From positions 682,001 through 746,000 of the forward strand of contig NZ_JAHUTM010000001.1 in the NCBI RefSeq assembly GCF_019209905.1: a stretch of DNA of 64,000 nucleotides, in the 5' to 3' direction. Source of the DNA: Corynebacterium sp. TAE3-ERU12. GTDB taxonomy: Bacteria; Actinomycetota; Actinomycetes; Mycobacteriales; Mycobacteriaceae. This document shows, piece by piece, positions 61,180-64,000 of this stretch. The position numbers and the translations under genes were made by a program. Within the stretch, counting starts at the first letter, position 1, and each line of letters opens with the position of its first letter. The notes beneath the pieces are model-generated. The model had not been told where the DNA came from. It saw nothing but the letters and a program-made list of their open reading frames with translations, and made no database searches.

Positions 61180-63930
61180 GTGACACATTCGAGCAGCGAT
61201 ACCCCAGAGCAGCCCACCGACCGCGCAGCACGCCTGCCTAAGTCTTGGAACCCTTCCGACGTAGAAACTGAGCTTTACGACGGCTGGGTAGACGCGGGCT
61301 ATTTCACAGCTGATGCCAATAGCGATAAGACGCCGTACACCATCATGCTGCCGCCGCCGAATGTGACCGGCCAGTTGCATATGGGGCACGCGTTGGACCA
61401 CACGCTTATCGACGTGCTGTGCCGACGTAAGCGCATGCAGGGCTATGAGGTGCTGTGGCTGCCGGGCATGGACCATGCCGGTATCGCCACCCAGACCAAG
61501 GTCGAAGCCAAGCTCAAGGAGCTCGAAGGTAAGGACCGCTTCGACTACGGGCGCGAGGAATTCGTCGGCAAGGTCTGGGAGTGGAAGGACGATTACGCCA
61601 AGCGGATCACCCGCCAGATGCGCACCATTGGTGACTCCATGGACTGGTCGCGGGAGCGTTTCACCTTAGATAAGGGCCTCTACCGCGCTGTCCAGACCAT
61701 CTTTAAGCACCTGTATGACGCGGGCATGATCTACCGCGCTAACCGCATGGTGAACTGGTCGCCGGTGCTGCAGACGGCCATCTCCGATATTGAGGTCAAG
61801 TACGAGGACGTTGACGGTGAGCTGGTCAGCTTCCGCTATGGCGACGGTGATGACGCCATTGTGGTGGCCACTACTCGTTTGGAAACGATGCTTGGCGACG
61901 TTGCGATCGCCGTGCACCCCGAGGATGAGCGCTATACCGGCATGGTCGGCAAGGAATTGCCGCACCCGTTCCGTGATGACCTGACGCTGAAGATCATCGC
62001 TGATGATTATGTTGACCCCGAGTTCGGTACCGGTGCGGTCAAGATCACCCCGGCACATGACCCGAATGACTTCGCCATGGGCCAGCGGCACAACCTGGAC
62101 ATGCCGGTCATCATTAATGAGGTCGGTGTCATTGCCGATACCGGTACCCGTTTCGACGGCATGGACCGTTTCGAGGCCCGCAAGGAAATTTGCGAGGCAC
62201 TGCGCGAAGAAGGCCGCATCGTTAAGGAGATCCGCCCCTACGTGCACTCGGTGGGTCATTCCGAGCGCACCGGGGAGCCCATTGAGCCGCGCCTGTCGCT
62301 GCAGTGGTTCGTCAGCGTCGACAAGCTGGCCACCATGTCCGGTGACGCGGTGCGCAATGGCGATACTGTGATCCACCCGTCCTCCCAGGAGCCCCGCTGG
62401 TTCGACTGGGTTGATGACATGCACGACTGGTGTATTTCCCGCCAGCTGTGGTGGGGCCACCGCATCCCGATCTGGTACGGCCCGAATGATGAAGTTATTT
62501 GTGTTGGCCCCGATGAGGAGCCGCCGACGGGGGAGGGCTGGCACCAGGACCCCGATGTGCTGGATACCTGGTTCAGTTCGGCGCTGTGGCCGTTCTCTAC
62601 GCTCGGCTGGCCGGATGCCACCGCTGACCTGAAGACGTTCTATCCGACGTCTGTGCTGGTCACTGGCTACGATATCCTGTTTTTCTGGGTGGCCCGGATG
62701 ATGATGTTCGCCACCTTCGCCTCCACCCTCGAAGACACCCCGATTGGGCTGGGCAAGGATGGCCGCCCGCAGGTGCCGTTTACTGACGTATTCCTGCACG
62801 GACTGGTCCGCGATGAGCAGGGCCGCAAGATGAGTAAGTCCCTCGGCAATGGCATTGACCCAATGGATTGGGTCCGCGATTACGGTGCCGACGCACTGCG
62901 CTTCACCTTGGCCCGCGGTGCGAACCCTGGATCTGATCTGCCCCTGGGCAATGATGCGGCACAATCCTCGCGTAATTTCGCTACCAAGCTGTTCAACGCC
63001 ACCAAATTCGCCCTGATGAACGGCGCCCACGTCGGCGAGCTGCCCGATCGTGAGACGCTGACCGACGCTGACCGGTGGATTCTGGACCGGTTGGAGACCG
63101 TGCGCGCCCAGGTGGATGCCGCCTTCGACCGCTTCGAGTTCGCTAAGGCCTCCGAGGCGCTGTACCACTTCGCGTGGGATGAGTTCTGCGACTGGTACCT
63201 CGAGATCGCCAAGTCCGATTTCCCGCGTCCCAACGATGAGACCACCCCGACCGAGCAGCAGCAGGCCCGCATGGCCTCTACTCGCGTGGTGCTCGGCCGC
63301 GTGCTTGATGTCGTGTTGCGCCTGCTGCACCCGACCATGCCCTTCGTCACCGAGGTGCTGTTCAAGGCGCTTACCGAGGGTGAGGCAGATATGCCCGAAT
63401 CCCTGGTGATTGCCCAGTGGCCGGCTGCCGGTGGCGCTAATGGTGGTGCTGAAACTGACCAGACCGCTGCCCGCCGCATGGATGACCTGCAGAAGCTGGT
63501 CACCGAGGTGCGCCGCTTCCGTTCTGACCAGGGTGTTAAGCCCGCCCAGCGGGTGCCCGCCCGGGTGGACCTGGCCCCGGCTGACCTGGCCGCCCAGGAG
63601 GATTCCATCCGCACCCTCGCGCGACTTGAGCGCCCGGAGGAGGGCTTCTCGGCTACTGCCTCACTTGAGGTGCGCCTGTCTCAGGCCACCATCACTGTGG
63701 AGCTGGATACCTCCGACGCGGTTGATATCGCCGCTGAGCGTCGTCGCCTAGAAAAGGACCTCGCCGCCGCTGAGAAGGAACTGGCTGGCACTGAGAAGAA
63801 GCTGGCCAATGAGTCCTTCTTGGCCAAGGCCCCGGACCATGTGGTGGAGAAGATCCGCGCCCGGCACGAGGTGGCGCGTGAGGAAATTGAGCGCCTCCAG
63901 ACTCGACTCGATGGACTGCCCAAGGCATGA
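61180..63930 (+). CDS. valS: Valyl-tRNA synthetase
   Basis: 916 residues from the GTG at 61180, chosen from the promoter position; the frame is open further upstream, but that would include the promoter. The class I signature is [17 protein letters not shown] (HIGH-type) and the KMSKS loop is [10 protein letters not shown]. The editing domain, a [15 protein letters not shown] segment and a C-terminal coiled coil ([25 protein letters not shown]) are all present. It charges tRNA-Val. Overlaps folC by ATGA. Confidence 0.97.
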   Translation: MTHSSSDTPEQPTDRAARLPKSWNPSDVETELYDGWVDAGYFTADANSDKTPYTIMLPPPNVTGQLHMGHALDHTLIDVLCRRKRMQGYEVLWLPGMDHAGIATQTKVEAKLKELEGKDRFDYGREEFVGKVWEWKDDYAKRITRQMRTIGDSMDWSRERFTLDKGLYRAVQTIFKHLYDAGMIYRANRMVNWSPVLQTAISDIEVKYEDVDGELVSFRYGDGDDAIVVATTRLETMLGDVAIAVHPEDERYTGMVGKELPHPFRDDLTLKIIADDYVDPEFGTGAVKITPAHDPNDFAMGQRHNLDMPVIINEVGVIADTGTRFDGMDRFEARKEICEALREEGRIVKEIRPYVHSVGHSERTGEPIEPRLSLQWFVSVDKLATMSGDAVRNGDTVIHPSSQEPRWFDWVDDMHDWCISRQLWWGHRIPIWYGPNDEVICVGPDEEPPTGEGWHQDPDVLDTWFSSALWPFSTLGWPDATADLKTFYPTSVLVTGYDILFFWVARMMMFATFASTLEDTPIGLGKDGRPQVPFTDVFLHGLVRDEQGRKMSKSLGNGIDPMDWVRDYGADALRFTLARGANPGSDLPLGNDAAQSSRNFATKLFNATKFALMNGAHVGELPDRETLTDADRWILDRLETVRAQVDAAFDRFEFAKASEALYHFAWDEFCDWYLEIAKSDFPRPNDETTPTEQQQARMASTRVVLGRVLDVVLRLLHPTMPFVTEVLFKALTEGEADMPESLVIAQWPAAGGANGGAETDQTAARRMDDLQKLVTEVRRFRSDQGVKPAQRVPARVDLAPADLAAQEDSIRTLARLERPEEGFSATASLEVRLSQATITVELDTSDAVDIAAERRRLEKDLAAAEKELAGTEKKLANESFLAKAPDHVVEKIRARHEVAREEIERLQTRLDGLPKA

Positions 63931-64000
63931 CCGATAGCAACGAACTGCCCGACGACGGTGGCACCGGTGACGACAAGATTTTCGACGTCACCATGGGTGA
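63927..64000 (+). CDS. folC: Probable folylpolyglutamate synthase, N-terminus only
   Basis: An ATG overlaps the valS stop (ATGA) and the frame stays open to the window edge (24 residues, acidic: [20 protein letters not shown]). The identity rests on conserved valS-folC order in actinobacteria, as the catalytic part lies outside the window. Confidence 0.6.
   Translation, partial: MTDSNELPDDGGTGDDKIFDVTMG

Noticed and set aside
61666..63330. Long minus-strand frame opposite valS
   Set aside because: Antisense shadow of a gene with complete class I synthetase motifs.

Overview
The window is a high-GC actinobacterial chromosome segment that reads as a Corynebacterium. The evidence is the gene order tig-clpP1-clpP2 with a ClgR-type operator in front, clpX, mdh, valS-folC, a mycothiol-type Rv2466c-family oxidoreductase, MmpS-, WhiB- and PadR-type actinobacterial families, and several start codons lying 6-7 nt behind a -10 hexamer (leaderless mRNAs). 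It splits near 32.0 kb into a prophage (left half, left end outside the window) and conserved core genome (right half).

Prophage, 1 to about 32.0 kb: a siphovirus-type, HK97-fold temperate phage with one long rightward programme and one divergent leftward gene cut by the window edge. The order is small early genes including a phage WhiB regulator (0.5-3 kb); an HNH/replisome-organiser-like protein with 20-aa repeats and a MerR-like DNA-binding protein (3-5.1 kb); HNH endonuclease, a structured non-coding gap (cos candidate) and a zinc-finger PrimPol-like protein (5.2-6.5 kb); terminase small and large subunits, portal, a MuF protein carrying a C-terminal EndoU-like toxin domain and its probable immunity gene (6.5-11.8 kb); an anticodon-armless tRNA-like RNA between two hairpins (11.8-12 kb); scaffold, capsid, connectors, tail terminator, tail tube, tail chaperones with a -1 frameshift, a 1760-aa tape measure with two muralytic domains (12-21.9 kb); distal tail and receptor-binding genes, including a collagen-like/SGNH fibre and a glycine-rich tip (21.9-29 kb); endolysin, holin candidates and a coiled-coil membrane protein (29-31.8 kb); then an att arm with three helically phased repeats beside an intact tRNA-Arg(TCT). 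No integrase or repressor lies inside the window; they should be to the left.

Core genome, 32.1-64 kb: a fused CopD/CtaG copper protein, an SSB paralogue, EttA, a hotdog thioesterase, truncated haemoglobin GlbO, aminopeptidase N, an Rv2466c homologue with an altered active site, an MmpS-like membrane protein, a HIRAN-like membrane protein, RpiB, a GH1 beta-glucosidase with an MFS transporter, a PadR-controlled ABC transporter operon, an unrecognised 577-aa protein, tRNA-Gly and tRNA-Pro, trigger factor, ClpP1/ClpP2, a secreted protein, ClpX, a TetR regulator, malate dehydrogenase, valyl-tRNA synthetase and the start of folC.

The most notable items are the MuF-EndoU toxin/immunity pair inside the virion assembly operon, the tRNA-like RNA next to it, and six copies of one 10-mer lying on one strand and in one reading frame of phage genes, three of them exactly where base composition flips inside a gene.
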